From contig SAUG01000062.1 in NCBI GenBank assembly GCA_011316305.1, positions 244,584-308,583 of the forward strand: a stretch of 64,000 bases of DNA, written 5' to 3'. The first letter of the stretch is position 1, and each line of letters begins with the position of its first letter. Shown one piece after another: positions 32,530 to 45,111 of this stretch. A program made the position numbers and the translations under genes. The notes beneath the pieces were generated by a model that was given only the letters and a program-made list of their open reading frames with translations, did not search any database and was not told the origin of the DNA. Source of the DNA: Rusavskia elegans. Taxonomy: Eukaryota; Ascomycota; Lecanoromycetes; Teloschistales; Teloschistaceae.

Positions 32530-35500
32530 ATGAGGCTAATATCGTACTTTGGCAAACGCAGGTGGGACAGCTCCGATCCAGAACGCGCACCTCCTCCTCT
32601 ACCACTGAATCCCGGATCATCAAGTCCTGCCACAAAGCCAAACACGTCTGGCACTATTGCAGCAGCCGCAGAGGCTTTTGTTCAAAGAGCCCGAGAAAGT
32701 GTATATGTCACGAATCCCTCCCCACCGAAGTCACCAGAGAAGTCATTGATTAAGGGTCAATACCACAAGCGCATGCAATCGATGCAAAACAGCAATGGCA
32801 GTCTTCGAGAAAGAAATAGCTACTTTGAGAATGTTGGCCCACTAGGATCACCAGAACGATTGTCTCGTACGTCAACGTTCGACGGTGAGAACAGGTCTCC
32901 AGCCAGAAGCCCAACAAGATCGGAGACGCCAACTCCAGGCGGCAAAGATTTCGGTAGGGATACTCCAAGTCTGCGGCCAACTTCAAGACCGCCACCCAGA
33001 GCTATCCTTGGAGAGAATACACCACCATCAGCAACAATGCTAGCGCTGCAGAACACCCCTGTCCCAAAAGAGATGGACACTTCTTTGGCCAACATCACAA
33101 ATGGCTCCAAGCCCCCTCCGGCTTACGATGCTATATCGAACCAAATTCTCAGTCTTACGACGATTGCCACCAATCTGCAGCGAGAGATGGCACAGTTAAG
33201 TCGACGAAGCAAAGACAACGCCACAGATCTCGTCAGCTTAAAGGAAGCCACAAATTCAAGAGACGAAGACATTCGCAAAAGCTTGCGAGACCTAGTGTCA
33301 AACCTGTCAACGCATCGGTTCGAGCTTTCCCCTGACGGCGGATCCCGGGCAACAAGCAACTATGGTGGACCGCGAAGTCTGTTTCTCGATAGCAAAGCCC
33401 ATGCTTCTTCCACCCCAATCTCAAAAAGCTTCTCCTTACCCAGGATACCAAGTCCGACCAGCTTTGGCGCCGCAATGGAGCGTGAGATGTCGGCTACGCC
33501 CATCAACAGTGATGGTGCAGCGAGCATTGCGCTTCTGGAAAAGGTGCTCCGTGAGATGGCAACCAGGGATGGCCAAGATCAGGCTATGAACTCCCTGGCT
33601 GAACTCTTAGAACGACCGAAAATCATGGAATCCGATCCTGAGATCAGCAAGAAACTTGAAGAAGTTCTCACTATCCTTAAAGAACGGGGAAACAGTCAGG
33701 CTCTCGTGCGCCAACGCAACCGAATTGCGAGTAAACCGGATGGGGCACCTCAGCTTGTCCTTGATTTTGATGATCCACGGTCTCTGTCTAGGATATCCAG
33801 AGAGACATCTCCAATGCCTGTACAAGGCAACAAAGAGAATAACATGATCACAGAGGACATGCGCAAGATGCTGCAGAAGATGAACGGAAGTATCAAAGAA
33901 GGGGGTGGCATGACTGCTGAGATTAAGGCAATCCTTCGAGACCTGCGAGGTGAAGTTCTGGGTATGGGACGTGAGATTGGCCGGAAGCTCGACCAGGCTG
34001 AATCGACCTCGAAATCCGATATTAGAGGTGACGCGTCAGGACCGGGCCGTGATGAGATCGCGCAAATCGTACAGGACGGTCTGGATGAGCTGCGAAGCCA
34101 TATGGAGGAGATCCTCAGAGAGAAGCGACGACAATCATCGTCATCAAGCATTTCCCGGAATACTATTGACAGCCAAGAAGTGTACAGCGCAGTGAGAAAC
34201 GCTTTGAGCGAGATCCCATTCCAGCAACTAGCAATGCAAAATCAGCAGCCTGGCATCGGGCGAGATGAAATCTTGGATGCCGTCAGAGAAGCCTGGGAGA
34301 CAAACAAACCGGAGATTGAACTGCAAAACTTTGGCCTCGAGCGAGATGAAATATTACAGTGTCTGAAGGAAGGTCTTCAAGAGTATCGGCCTATCGAACA
34401 AACCAAAGAAGTCGGAGGAATTAACTACGATGAAGTGCTTGACGCGGTTCATGAAGGTCTTCGGCATTTCAAACCTCCACCAGTAGAAGTCGAGCCTAGT
34501 ATCACCCGAGAAGACATCCTCTGCACAGTGAGAGAATGCCTGGATTCTTTTGAATTTCCCTCATCAAGTGTTGGTCCAACTCGTGAACCAGAGATTACGC
34601 GGGAAGATGTCCTCGATGCTGTTAAGCAAGGTCTTTCCGCCCAACAACCCGAAATCGAAATAAACCGCGACGATCTTTTTGAAGCTGTTCGCGCCGGTCT
34701 GGAAGGCGGGCCAACCCCTATGGGGGGCGTGGGCGAACAGGTATTGGATAAGATGGAGGAACTCATCGACGGCATGAGGCTCGAATTCAAGCAGTACTCC
34801 GCGGCCAATGGAGGAGATACCGAACAAGTACTCGATGCTCTCAAGGACGGTCTTGAAGTGCTTCGATCCAACATCGAGACCTACGTTGATCGTGCAGCTG
34901 ATGTTACTGGCAAAGATGAGATCATTGACACCGTGAAGAATGGCCTGGAGCACCTTCGTATCGATCTCGAAGGTACCATTGCTGATGCACCTCGTGGTTC
35001 GGACGGTGCAAATAACAACGAGTTACTCGACGCGATGGAAAAGGAGTTTGAACATCTTCGCCAGACTATCGCCACGTCTTTGCTTCGCTCAGGTGACAAC
35101 GCCTCTGACAAAGACGAGATTTTGGACGTGCTGCGTGAAGAGATTTCGGAGCTGAAAAAGAGCATCCCCAGGACCACCACCTCAGGTGACTCTGCAGAGA
35201 CCGTGCAAGCCATCAGGGAAGAGTTCGATCATATTCGAGGAACCCTTGCAAGTACAATGGTACTTGCAGGAACATCCACTGACAAAGACGACATGTTGGA
35301 AGCGATCCGGGGAGGGTTCGAAAATGTTAGAGTGGACGTGGAACGAAGGCAGGATCGGCCAGAAAGCGTCATTTCCAACACGGGTGAGCTGATCGATGCC
35401 CTCAATGACGGACTTGACGCACTTCGTTCGGATGTCGAAAAGATGGTCAATAAGCCTCAAGACATGGATATGAGTACGATACACGAAATTCGTGACACAC

Positions 35501-38500
35501 TCAAGGAAGGTCTCGTCAATGTGAGGTCTGATATTGACAGACTACTCGTCGCCGGAATGGAGCAAGGCGAGTTCTCCAGCAGAAGGGGAGGCGACGTGGT
35601 CCTTGCGGATGGTGACCGTGACCCCGTTGAAAACCTGCGGAGGAATGATATCGAGAACCTCGAAGTCATGATCACACAGCTGAGGATGAAGGTCGAAGCC
35701 TTTGACAATATGCCGCCTCCACCTCCCCAATCGCCGTCTCAGCCAGTCGAAGGCGCGTTGCTGAAGGCGGACCTTGATGGCATCGAAGCCATGTTAAAGG
35801 AGTTGTATATATCTGTCACAGAAATCGCTCAGCGCGAGCAGACACAGCAGGACAACGCGGCTACCAAGGACGACACAGAAGCGATCGAGACCCTACTACG
35901 CAACACCAGAGCCACGATTGACGAGGTAATGTCAAACGAAGCCGACGGCTTGGCCAGGACCACGCACGTTGAAGCTCTGGAGGCGACTGTTCTGGACACT
36001 CGGGACGCAATCCGGGACTTTGGTACTCGACTGGATACTCATACTGCCTCGAAAGATGGCTTGGGAGTCTTAGAGTCGCTTGTCAAAGAGATGCATACAG
36101 GATTGGAGGAGATCCGAGGGAAGAGTACCTCATCCGAAGACGGAGAGCGTGTCGTCAAAACGGATGTTGAGGCTCTCGAATTGCTTTGTATCGACATGAA
36201 AGCACAACTTCCTGAGGCTGGGACGATACCGACCAGGGAAGAGATCGAGAAAATTAGGATTCTTATCAAGGAGTTCTCTTCGAAAGTGGAGGAGGAATCT
36301 GACCTTACAGCTCAAGCCTTCGAAGCTCGCAAGATCGAGCACGGCGGTATAGCTGACAAGATAGAAGACGTGAAAGGTTTCTTGGATCATGTTCGTGAAG
36401 AGTTGAAGATCGATATCACGGAAAGCAAGGTCAGTGTTGAAGAGCTGTCAAAGACGCTGGACAACATCACCGAAAGTATCGTCTCGATCGATGCGACGGC
36501 TTCCCTACAGGAGCTCAGAGAAGTCTTCAACCGAGAGTTTGAACGAATGCATGGCACTGCTGAAGACGCCAAACTCGAGACCGAGCAAAAGCATGAGAAT
36601 CTACTTGAGAAGCATGGTGAACAGAGGACTGCCATCGTAGTGGAAGTATCTGACAAGATTGACGCCCGCTTCGACGAGCTGATGACCAAATACGACGACG
36701 CTCAGCTCGCGGCAGCAGACAAAGAGAAGGCGTTTGGGGAAAGAGAGGCGGAGCAAATACAGGCCCTCAACGCAACCAGAACAGCTACCGAAGAGATGAG
36801 GCTACTCATGGATACTCTGGGCTCAACAATGGCTGAATCGTGTGATCGATTGGGGGAGGACTCGAAAACCGTCTTCAACCGTGTCGACGACATGGGCACG
36901 AAGCTTGACAACCTTCTCGCTTTCGATGCTTCGAGCGAGCATCAGTCCACTCGTGCAGAGATATCAAAGACTCTTGCTGGAGTTGAAGGCGTGCAGGCGC
37001 ACGTGCACGAGTATCATCCGAAGATTCTCGAAGCCGTCAAAGATGTCTTAGGAATAGTCGGACAACACTACGAGCATGCGAGAACATCTACCGAAGAAAT
37101 CAAGATGAGCGTCCGGGACATCCCGTCTGCAATACCATTACCTGCCATCACTGCCCCTTCAGCATCACCTCCTCCCCCAATCGAAATGCCGGTACCGGAG
37201 AAGTATGACGATACGGAGATCCACAATAAGCTTGATCGGCTTGTCCAGGTCGCTGAAGAAACATCCATGGCTGATGCTCAAGTGGTGATGCTGGGACAGA
37301 TCCAGGAGCAGGTCGCGGCTCAGGCTAGAGACTTTGGTGCTTTTGTTGCCAGCCAACAAGCCAAGATTGCAGAAAACTCGGAGACTGCTGCAAGAGAAGC
37401 CGAAGAAGCGGCAATTGCCCTCGAGAAGAGGAAAGCGCAGAAAGAGAATGTGGAAGCAGATATTGTACGTCTCTCGGAGCAGCGGGAGGATCTAGGTAAA
37501 GACATACAGGGACTTCTGCAAGACAAAGACGATATGCTCTCCCAGAAGTCACGTCTGCAAGCCGACCTCTCGTCGATACAGATGGCTCTCCAGATCCGAC
37601 GTGAAGAGCTTCATATCATGGAGGAGAGAGCAGATGGTCTCGAACGCCGTATACTCGATGGAGTCCTCGATCATTCCAGATCGCTACTGACCACTTCATC
37701 AAGACCTCGCTCAAGTCTGAAGGACATGAACCTCAAGAGAGTCACTTCGACGGCAAGCAACGCGACCACGCCTACTAAGGCAAGCACCATTGCCACCATT
37801 ATCCCTTCCGCGACAGCAAGCACAGTAAGCAGCGGTATTGGTATGGCACTGAAGCGACGACAGCCCCCACGACGCCATAATGGCAGCAACATCGGTGACC
37901 GCACGGACCGCCGGATCCTGAGCCTAAGTACTCTAGGTGCCAACAAGGGCCCCTCTCTTGAACGATCCATGGTACTTGCGGATCCAGCGCTTGCATCGAG
38001 TGGAAGTAAAGGCGGCATGAATGGTCTGAAACGCAGCCATAGCGTCAAGTCGAATTTCCCAGTACGGAAAACCAGCTGGGGTGGTACGAAGCAATTGGGT
38101 ATGTATGCGGATGAAGGCATCGAGGAGGACAAAGAGAACAGTATCCTGGATGATGAAGACGAGGATGTTGATGGCAGTGAGGCTGGCACCGAGCGGAGGA
38201 CAAGTTACACCGGAACGTATACCGGCACGTCGATGAGCTACGATGATGGCAGTGTGCTGTCAGGAGATGACAGAAGGACGAGCTACGCGGCTTCCACCAA
38301 TGGCACTTTGGGCACAAAGGAGGGAACATTGGCAGCAGAATCCATCATGGATTCCGCGTCCGGTGGTGAAAGTGAGGTCGAAGAGAAGCGACACGATGAA
38401 CAAGAAGGCCTTGGGTATAATCATTGTCACGGCGACGCACTGGGGGCGAAGGGGGAGGTCAGCAATGCGGGAGAAATGGTAGTGTTTGGGCAGCCTAGCG

Positions 38501-38568
38501 ACAGTGGTATAGGGACTGACATGCCTACGGCGGCTTTTGAGGGTGGAAGTGATTACTTCAAGCGTTGA
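32530..38568 (+). CDS. Giant coiled-coil protein with tandem helical repeats
   Basis: An uninterrupted frame of 2012 codons. Residues 1-190 are Ser/Pro-rich with RRWDSSDPERAPPPLPL near the start. Residues 200-330 form short helices. From about 500 to 1000 at least 15 imperfect repeats occur with consensus (R/K)-DE-(I/V)-LDAV-(K/R)-EGL-(E/D)-x-LR, e.g. RDEILDAVREAWE, YDEVLDAVHEGLRHF, TEQVLDALKDGLEVLR, KDEIIDTVKNGLEHLR. Residues 1030-1500 are further helical heptad-like sequence, and about 1600-1710 is a strong coiled coil (EEAAIALEKRKAQKEN and on). The last 300 residues are basic then acidic low-complexity, with KENSILDDEDED. Fungal relatives are usually labelled chromosome-segregation-ATPase-like because of the coiled coils, but no Walker motifs are present. 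The role is unknown; a cytoskeletal or septal scaffold is a guess. A short upstream exon may replace the first ~13 residues. Confidence 0.85.
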   Translation: MRLISYFGKRRWDSSDPERAPPPLPLNPGSSSPATKPNTSGTIAAAAEAFVQRARESVYVTNPSPPKSPEKSLIKGQYHKRMQSMQNSNGSLRERNSYFENVGPLGSPERLSRTSTFDGENRSPARSPTRSETPTPGGKDFGRDTPSLRPTSRPPPRAILGENTPPSATMLALQNTPVPKEMDTSLANITNGSKPPPAYDAISNQILSLTTIATNLQREMAQLSRRSKDNATDLVSLKEATNSRDEDIRKSLRDLVSNLSTHRFELSPDGGSRATSNYGGPRSLFLDSKAHASSTPISKSFSLPRIPSPTSFGAAMEREMSATPINSDGAASIALLEKVLREMATRDGQDQAMNSLAELLERPKIMESDPEISKKLEEVLTILKERGNSQALVRQRNRIASKPDGAPQLVLDFDDPRSLSRISRETSPMPVQGNKENNMITEDMRKMLQKMNGSIKEGGGMTAEIKAILRDLRGEVLGMGREIGRKLDQAESTSKSDIRGDASGPGRDEIAQIVQDGLDELRSHMEEILREKRRQSSSSSISRNTIDSQEVYSAVRNALSEIPFQQLAMQNQQPGIGRDEILDAVREAWETNKPEIELQNFGLERDEILQCLKEGLQEYRPIEQTKEVGGINYDEVLDAVHEGLRHFKPPPVEVEPSITREDILCTVRECLDSFEFPSSSVGPTREPEITREDVLDAVKQGLSAQQPEIEINRDDLFEAVRAGLEGGPTPMGGVGEQVLDKMEELIDGMRLEFKQYSAANGGDTEQVLDALKDGLEVLRSNIETYVDRAADVTGKDEIIDTVKNGLEHLRIDLEGTIADAPRGSDGANNNELLDAMEKEFEHLRQTIATSLLRSGDNASDKDEILDVLREEISELKKSIPRTTTSGDSAETVQAIREEFDHIRGTLASTMVLAGTSTDKDDMLEAIRGGFENVRVDVERRQDRPESVISNTGELIDALNDGLDALRSDVEKMVNKPQDMDMSTIHEIRDTLKEGLVNVRSDIDRLLVAGMEQGEFSSRRGGDVVLADGDRDPVENLRRNDIENLEVMITQLRMKVEAFDNMPPPPPQSPSQPVEGALLKADLDGIEAMLKELYISVTEIAQREQTQQDNAATKDDTEAIETLLRNTRATIDEVMSNEADGLARTTHVEALEATVLDTRDAIRDFGTRLDTHTASKDGLGVLESLVKEMHTGLEEIRGKSTSSEDGERVVKTDVEALELLCIDMKAQLPEAGTIPTREEIEKIRILIKEFSSKVEEESDLTAQAFEARKIEHGGIADKIEDVKGFLDHVREELKIDITESKVSVEELSKTLDNITESIVSIDATASLQELREVFNREFERMHGTAEDAKLETEQKHENLLEKHGEQRTAIVVEVSDKIDARFDELMTKYDDAQLAAADKEKAFGEREAEQIQALNATRTATEEMRLLMDTLGSTMAESCDRLGEDSKTVFNRVDDMGTKLDNLLAFDASSEHQSTRAEISKTLAGVEGVQAHVHEYHPKILEAVKDVLGIVGQHYEHARTSTEEIKMSVRDIPSAIPLPAITAPSASPPPPIEMPVPEKYDDTEIHNKLDRLVQVAEETSMADAQVVMLGQIQEQVAAQARDFGAFVASQQAKIAENSETAAREAEEAAIALEKRKAQKENVEADIVRLSEQREDLGKDIQGLLQDKDDMLSQKSRLQADLSSIQMALQIRREELHIMEERADGLERRILDGVLDHSRSLLTTSSRPRSSLKDMNLKRVTSTASNATTPTKASTIATIIPSATASTVSSGIGMALKRRQPPRRHNGSNIGDRTDRRILSLSTLGANKGPSLERSMVLADPALASSGSKGGMNGLKRSHSVKSNFPVRKTSWGGTKQLGMYADEGIEEDKENSILDDEDEDVDGSEAGTERRTSYTGTYTGTSMSYDDGSVLSGDDRRTSYAASTNGTLGTKEGTLAAESIMDSASGGESEVEEKRHDEQEGLGYNHCHGDALGAKGEVSNAGEMVVFGQPSDSGIGTDMPTAAFEGGSDYFKR

Positions 38569-40692
<2,124 letters not shown>

Positions 40693-41363
40693 ATGTGATA
40701 CTTGTGTGTGTGTTGTGATGAAAGGGAGATGTTGTCTGGTTTGAGGTGTGTGCATACATAGATGAAGAGATGGTTGCTTTTTTTGCTCTGGTTCTCGCGA
40801 AGAGGAAGAGCGAGATACGGTAGGGAATAGGTTGTACTTAGCTGCAGCATATGTTGCTTGTACCCTACTACGTTCGATCAGGTTTCAAAGCGAGCTTGGT
40901 ACAATAGATAGGCTAGAGATAGAAAGCCTTAGGTAGAGCATCCATTGTAATAATCAGACAGATAATACACATATGCCGCTACTGTCGTGTACTTTGCTAG
41001 TGTAAGTTTATCACTGGCTCTTACTTTTACCGCCTGGCAGCACCGGCAATGGCCTCATGGATGCCTGACCATTAACATATCACTGTCATCCTATTGGGCA
41101 TGCTACAGCTCAAGCAAGGTAGGTTACCTTGGCCGCAGGCATGGCCTATACTACTACTCGGCTGAAGTTGCACTGCAGCTGCGTATCCTGGCTGGAGAAG
41201 CGAGAGAGACTGCTGATACACCCAATGATACCATCGACGTATGCTTGTATAAGCATACCACTGCTTACCAATACCCATCACGCAACCGAACCATCGCTGT
41301 CAAGACCTTCACACCCCCATCTCCATCAACCCATCAATTTTTCTTCCCTTGGCAACACAGTAC
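40693..41363. other. Intergenic between convergent genes
   Basis: 3' flanks of the mutase gene and the disordered-protein gene; only short frames, no recognisable element. Confidence 0.5.
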
Positions 41364-43346
41364 TTACGGCTCCCACTCCGAGATCCTCCACCCCCTGACC
41401 CTTCCCCCCGTCCAGCTACCTCTCTCTTGATTCCGCTGCTCTCTCCTCTCCCTCTCGATATCTACACTCACGTTCTCCTGTTCATTGTGTCTCTCAGACG
41501 GTCTTCCATCTCTGATGACCCCCAGCCCCTGTCTCCCTTCTGCTCTTGTGGGCGTTGTGAATACATCAGGATTCCCAACTACTCTGCCTCTACCTGGGCC
41601 GGGGCCACCTTGGCGTGCAGGAGCGGTGTAGTACGGGTTCTGATGATACATGCGTGGAAGGCCGTTGCGAGGGAGGCCGATGGGTGTTTGAGGTTGGGAA
41701 TAGCTAGGGAGGCTGTCGTTGTAGATCGAAATATGGGTGGGATGTAGATTGATAGAGGAGGATCGGGAAGCAGGTGTGGTTGGAGCATAGGGGTATCGAA
41801 TGTGCGAGTCGTTTTCGCTAACTGAAGCGGGGATGAAAGAAAGGGGATTATTGTTAGATGGGGTGCGAGGCGTTACGATGGTTGGGACAGGAAGAGGATG
41901 GAACGGTTGGCGAGGAAGCAATGAGTAGTCGTAAGATGGTAGGTCGTCGTACGACGAATAGTCGGAGCTATGGATAGAGGTGCTGTTAGGATAGGCTGAT
42001 GGCGAGCCGAGTAACCGCGAATCGTGGTAAGAATGCTGGATATTTCCAGGCGAAGAAGTATCTTCGACAGAATCATAAGGTATAGGCTCTGGTGGTGAAG
42101 TCCTCAGCGGTCCACCAAAAGGGTTCTCAGTAGCATAAGCAGAGTATGCAGGATGAGTATGATCATCTGATGCTTCGGAGCCAACCAAGGAAGAAGAATC
42201 GCGGCGCTTGTATCTCTTTCGAACGCGAGTAGGCACCGAGCCCATGCCGTTGGATGATACTGGATGATCTGATCCAGCTGCTGATCGCTGACGTTTCTCA
42301 GGAGAGCTAGAGGCCATCACTTCAGATATGTATAACCGTGACCGTGGCAGTCCTCCTGAGCGAGTTCTGGTGTGGTGCGAGGAGTGGGAAGGGCTGTACC
42401 CATCCAGCAAAGGATGGTCAGGAGTGCCGACGTCTGACCAAGGGCTCTCTGGGTCGATAGAAGAGAATGCGTTTCGAGATGCAGCCAATTCAGCTTGGCG
42501 AGCTTGAGCACCGAAAGGCATCCCCCTTAGCCCTGGCCTAGGATCTTGCAGAGATGAAGTAGAACGATAATGATGCAGATATGGTCCAGTGTCCGAGGAC
42601 CCGTCAACATCCATCTGATTGACCCGCGAATGCTGTAAATGGGTACAGTGAGCTTGCATGGATGTAGTTGTCTGGATTGCAGGAGCGTTGCTCCCCACGG
42701 ACTCCAGATCAAGCTCCTGGTTTGAGCTGTCAGACGGTTGTAGGTCTGCAGAGTCTTCATCTCGATAATGCGCCGGCAATGAAATGGGCGTCCGTCGAGA
42801 CTGGATCTGAGTAGATGCGGAGGTCCACGATCCTGAACTTGAGGCCGGTGAGTGGGGATGGAATTCAGGCGATCGCGGTGAGATCTGGACATCTTCTAGT
42901 GGGCCGTCTTGGGACCTATCGTTCTCCCCCTGGCGTTGAACAGAGAGCCGGGATGCGCCACTATTCTCGAGGAAGGTTTCAGGTGGATGAGACCTGAAAG
43001 CAGTTGTCTGATTTCCTCGAGCCACTGCACCGACTTCAGCGAGAATGCCACCCCAGAAAGGTTGTGATTCTTCTGAGTCCTGTGGGACAGGTTCATCGGA
43101 GTAGATTGGGATCGGACTCCCTCTCTGGTGACGGGTGGGCATCAAATCTGAGCCAATAGATGGCCGATACTTGGATGACTGAGTTTGAGGCTTTGGACCT
43201 TCCGCTTTAGTCCTGGCAGTTTCGCCATTCCTGGATTTGGCCAGACGTTTTTCATGGCGTCTAACATGCCAGTCCAAATCGGCCGGTGTCAAAGAAATGC
43301 GAGTTGGGGCGAGACGTAGCATCTTGGAGCGAAAGGCCAGGGACAA
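41364..43346 (-). CDS. Large intrinsically disordered hypothetical protein
   Basis: An uninterrupted minus-strand frame of 660 codons. The first 40 residues are the most ordered (MLRLAPTRISLTPADLDWHVRRHEKRLAKSR). The rest is dominated by Ser, Pro, Gln, His and Tyr, with repeated short motifs such as SYDDLPSYDYSLLP and PPEPIPYDSVEDTSS. A basic patch VRKRYKRRDSSS lies near residue 385, consistent with a nuclear signal. The C-terminus is Arg/Gly-rich (GGPGPGRGRVVGN; RERREQRNQERG). No domain is recognised. Length without stops and typical codon use argue that it is real. Confidence 0.7.
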   Translation of the reverse strand: MSLAFRSKMLRLAPTRISLTPADLDWHVRRHEKRLAKSRNGETARTKAEGPKPQTQSSKYRPSIGSDLMPTRHQRGSPIPIYSDEPVPQDSEESQPFWGGILAEVGAVARGNQTTAFRSHPPETFLENSGASRLSVQRQGENDRSQDGPLEDVQISPRSPEFHPHSPASSSGSWTSASTQIQSRRTPISLPAHYRDEDSADLQPSDSSNQELDLESVGSNAPAIQTTTSMQAHCTHLQHSRVNQMDVDGSSDTGPYLHHYRSTSSLQDPRPGLRGMPFGAQARQAELAASRNAFSSIDPESPWSDVGTPDHPLLDGYSPSHSSHHTRTRSGGLPRSRLYISEVMASSSPEKRQRSAAGSDHPVSSNGMGSVPTRVRKRYKRRDSSSLVGSEASDDHTHPAYSAYATENPFGGPLRTSPPEPIPYDSVEDTSSPGNIQHSYHDSRLLGSPSAYPNSTSIHSSDYSSYDDLPSYDYSLLPRQPFHPLPVPTIVTPRTPSNNNPLSFIPASVSENDSHIRYPYAPTTPASRSSSINLHPTHISIYNDSLPSYSQPQTPIGLPRNGLPRMYHQNPYYTAPARQGGPGPGRGRVVGNPDVFTTPTRAEGRQGLGVIRDGRPSERHNEQENVSVDIERERREQRNQERGSWTGGRVRGWRISEWEP

Positions 43347-43931
43347 GAAATCGATGAAGGGAACGAAGAGATGCAGTAGTTTGTGAAGGAATTCAAGGGC
43401 TATTCAGGGAAACCGACATGATTAAGAAGAAGTTGGAGGAAGGAACGACGCCCAGATCATTACAGGTCATGTAGGTGGATGCTGCACCTGCCATAGCTTT
43501 GAATAAAAAGTTCGACTTAGCAGTTGGGAATTCTGCTCTATACCATTCTTCCTCACCGAGTGAATTGGCTTAGACCGTTCAATTCATACGCACGCGCGTG
43601 TACGTTTGGTTTGAACAGCTTTTTGGATCTTCTCCATCCCTTCATTTCGCTTTCCAGTATGTCGTGCTGCCCGAGTTGGTACTGATAGGCGGGATAGGCG
43701 CCCAACGAACATTCCTTCGCACATCCCAAGAGACCGAGATCCGTCGGCGCGAGCTATGTCACTCTCACCGTCGCTGCGATGTTATGACCTTGTCGTTGAG
43801 ATTGAGTGCCCCAGTGCACGTGTTAACACCGCGTCTCTTCTTACGTCATCGCCCACGATGCAGCTTCGGCATGCCAAGAAGCCAAGTCGGCGTCTATCCA
43901 GACGAGAAGCGCGTGAAGCCTCTTGGACTAC
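43347..43931. other. Upstream region of disordered-protein gene
   Basis: Leader and promoter sequence; short plus-strand frames without domain character. Confidence 0.45.
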
Positions 43932-44363
43932 TCGAGGGTCGGTTACAATTGAAAATTGGTCCGCCAAGCAATTGAGCCGCATATTTGACCCCTTTTATTT
44001 ACCTTCTTCATCTATACCCCATCTTTAGAAAATTATTACGCAACGATAAGCCGTTAGAATACCCCCGAATTTAAGTTTCGTAAACCTCAGAAGTATATTA
44101 ATACACTATAAAAAACTCGGGTTAAAACTCTTAAGCACGAGGGCGCTTTAAGTACCGACATCTATAAAAAGACCGGAGTGTCCTGACAAAGGCAAAGGAA
44201 GCGCGAAAGGCAAGAACTGTTATATTCAGAACCGTATATAGCAGGTAATTGATCGTGAGGGTTTGAGCACTGATTTCTAGTCGATAATAGATTTGCTAGT
44301 TAATTTTGGTGGTGGAGGCGGGGAATTGCTTGGCGGACCAATTTTAATTGTAACCGACCCTCG
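43932..44363. mobile_element. Miniature inverted-repeat transposable element (~430 bp)
   Basis: Terminal inverted repeats at 43932-43973 and 44324-44363 match over about 40 bases with a single-base gap. The outer end reads TCGAGGGTCGGTTACAATTG. A possible 3-bp target duplication (ACT) flanks the CGAGGG...CCCTCG ends. The interior is AT-rich, full of TAA/TAG words, with no open frame for a transposase, so this is a non-autonomous copy and may have been mutated by RIP. The superfamily cannot be fixed. Confidence 0.85.
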
Positions 44364-45111
44364 ACTCACTACCTTGCCTTACTGTACTTTCAGCTTAACC
44401 TACTTCGTACTTCCCATCAATCAATGCCTCACTCATTGAGCCCGAGCCTTGACATGGATTTGCTGCATCAAGCATGCGAGCTGTCCTCAATCTTCCAATT
44501 ACATCTGATGGATCCTCAAGTGTCACTTGTCACGTCCAGATCCAGACCCTTAGTTGCAACATGTGACCGATGCCTTGCAGCGGAGACAGAGTCAAGGCAT
44601 CTTCTCTTGTTCTGTGAATCCTGGCTATTGAATGCCCAACCACCACACTGGTGGGGGCGCAGTTATATCAAACCTACATCTGAGTAATGAAGGGTCTGTG
44701 GTTGGGCATAGTCTTATCTGAATTATGCCCTGCTCAAGTACCATGTTATCAATTGCAACAAAGCTGTATCATGTTTCTTAGTGAGAAGCAACCTTGACGT
44801 GATCCTACCTTTTTGCAGCATTTTCCGGTAAGATGGATGTCGAAGCTGGGATCCGAGTCTCGGGTCATTTGGAAGTACTCCGCGTGCTGGTGAATGAACA
44901 AGAGGCCCGTGACCTGTTGATCTTCAGACGTCCTTCAACACCTTGGGAGATCAAACAAACCAAGCGGGTTGATCCTGAGCTAAGTTCTTCAGTACTTCTC
45001 ATTCTGCATTCTGAATCTTGATCCATGCGATTCGTACTCATTTACAATCTTTTCTGAACACCCACTCACTATCACTGCCACTGCTTTGCATTCTCGTATC
45101 CACTTTACCTC
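44364..45111. other. Intergenic upstream of chitinase
   Basis: Flank between the MITE and the chitinase start. Two short frames (44424-44687, 44833-45021) show no domain character. Confidence 0.45.
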
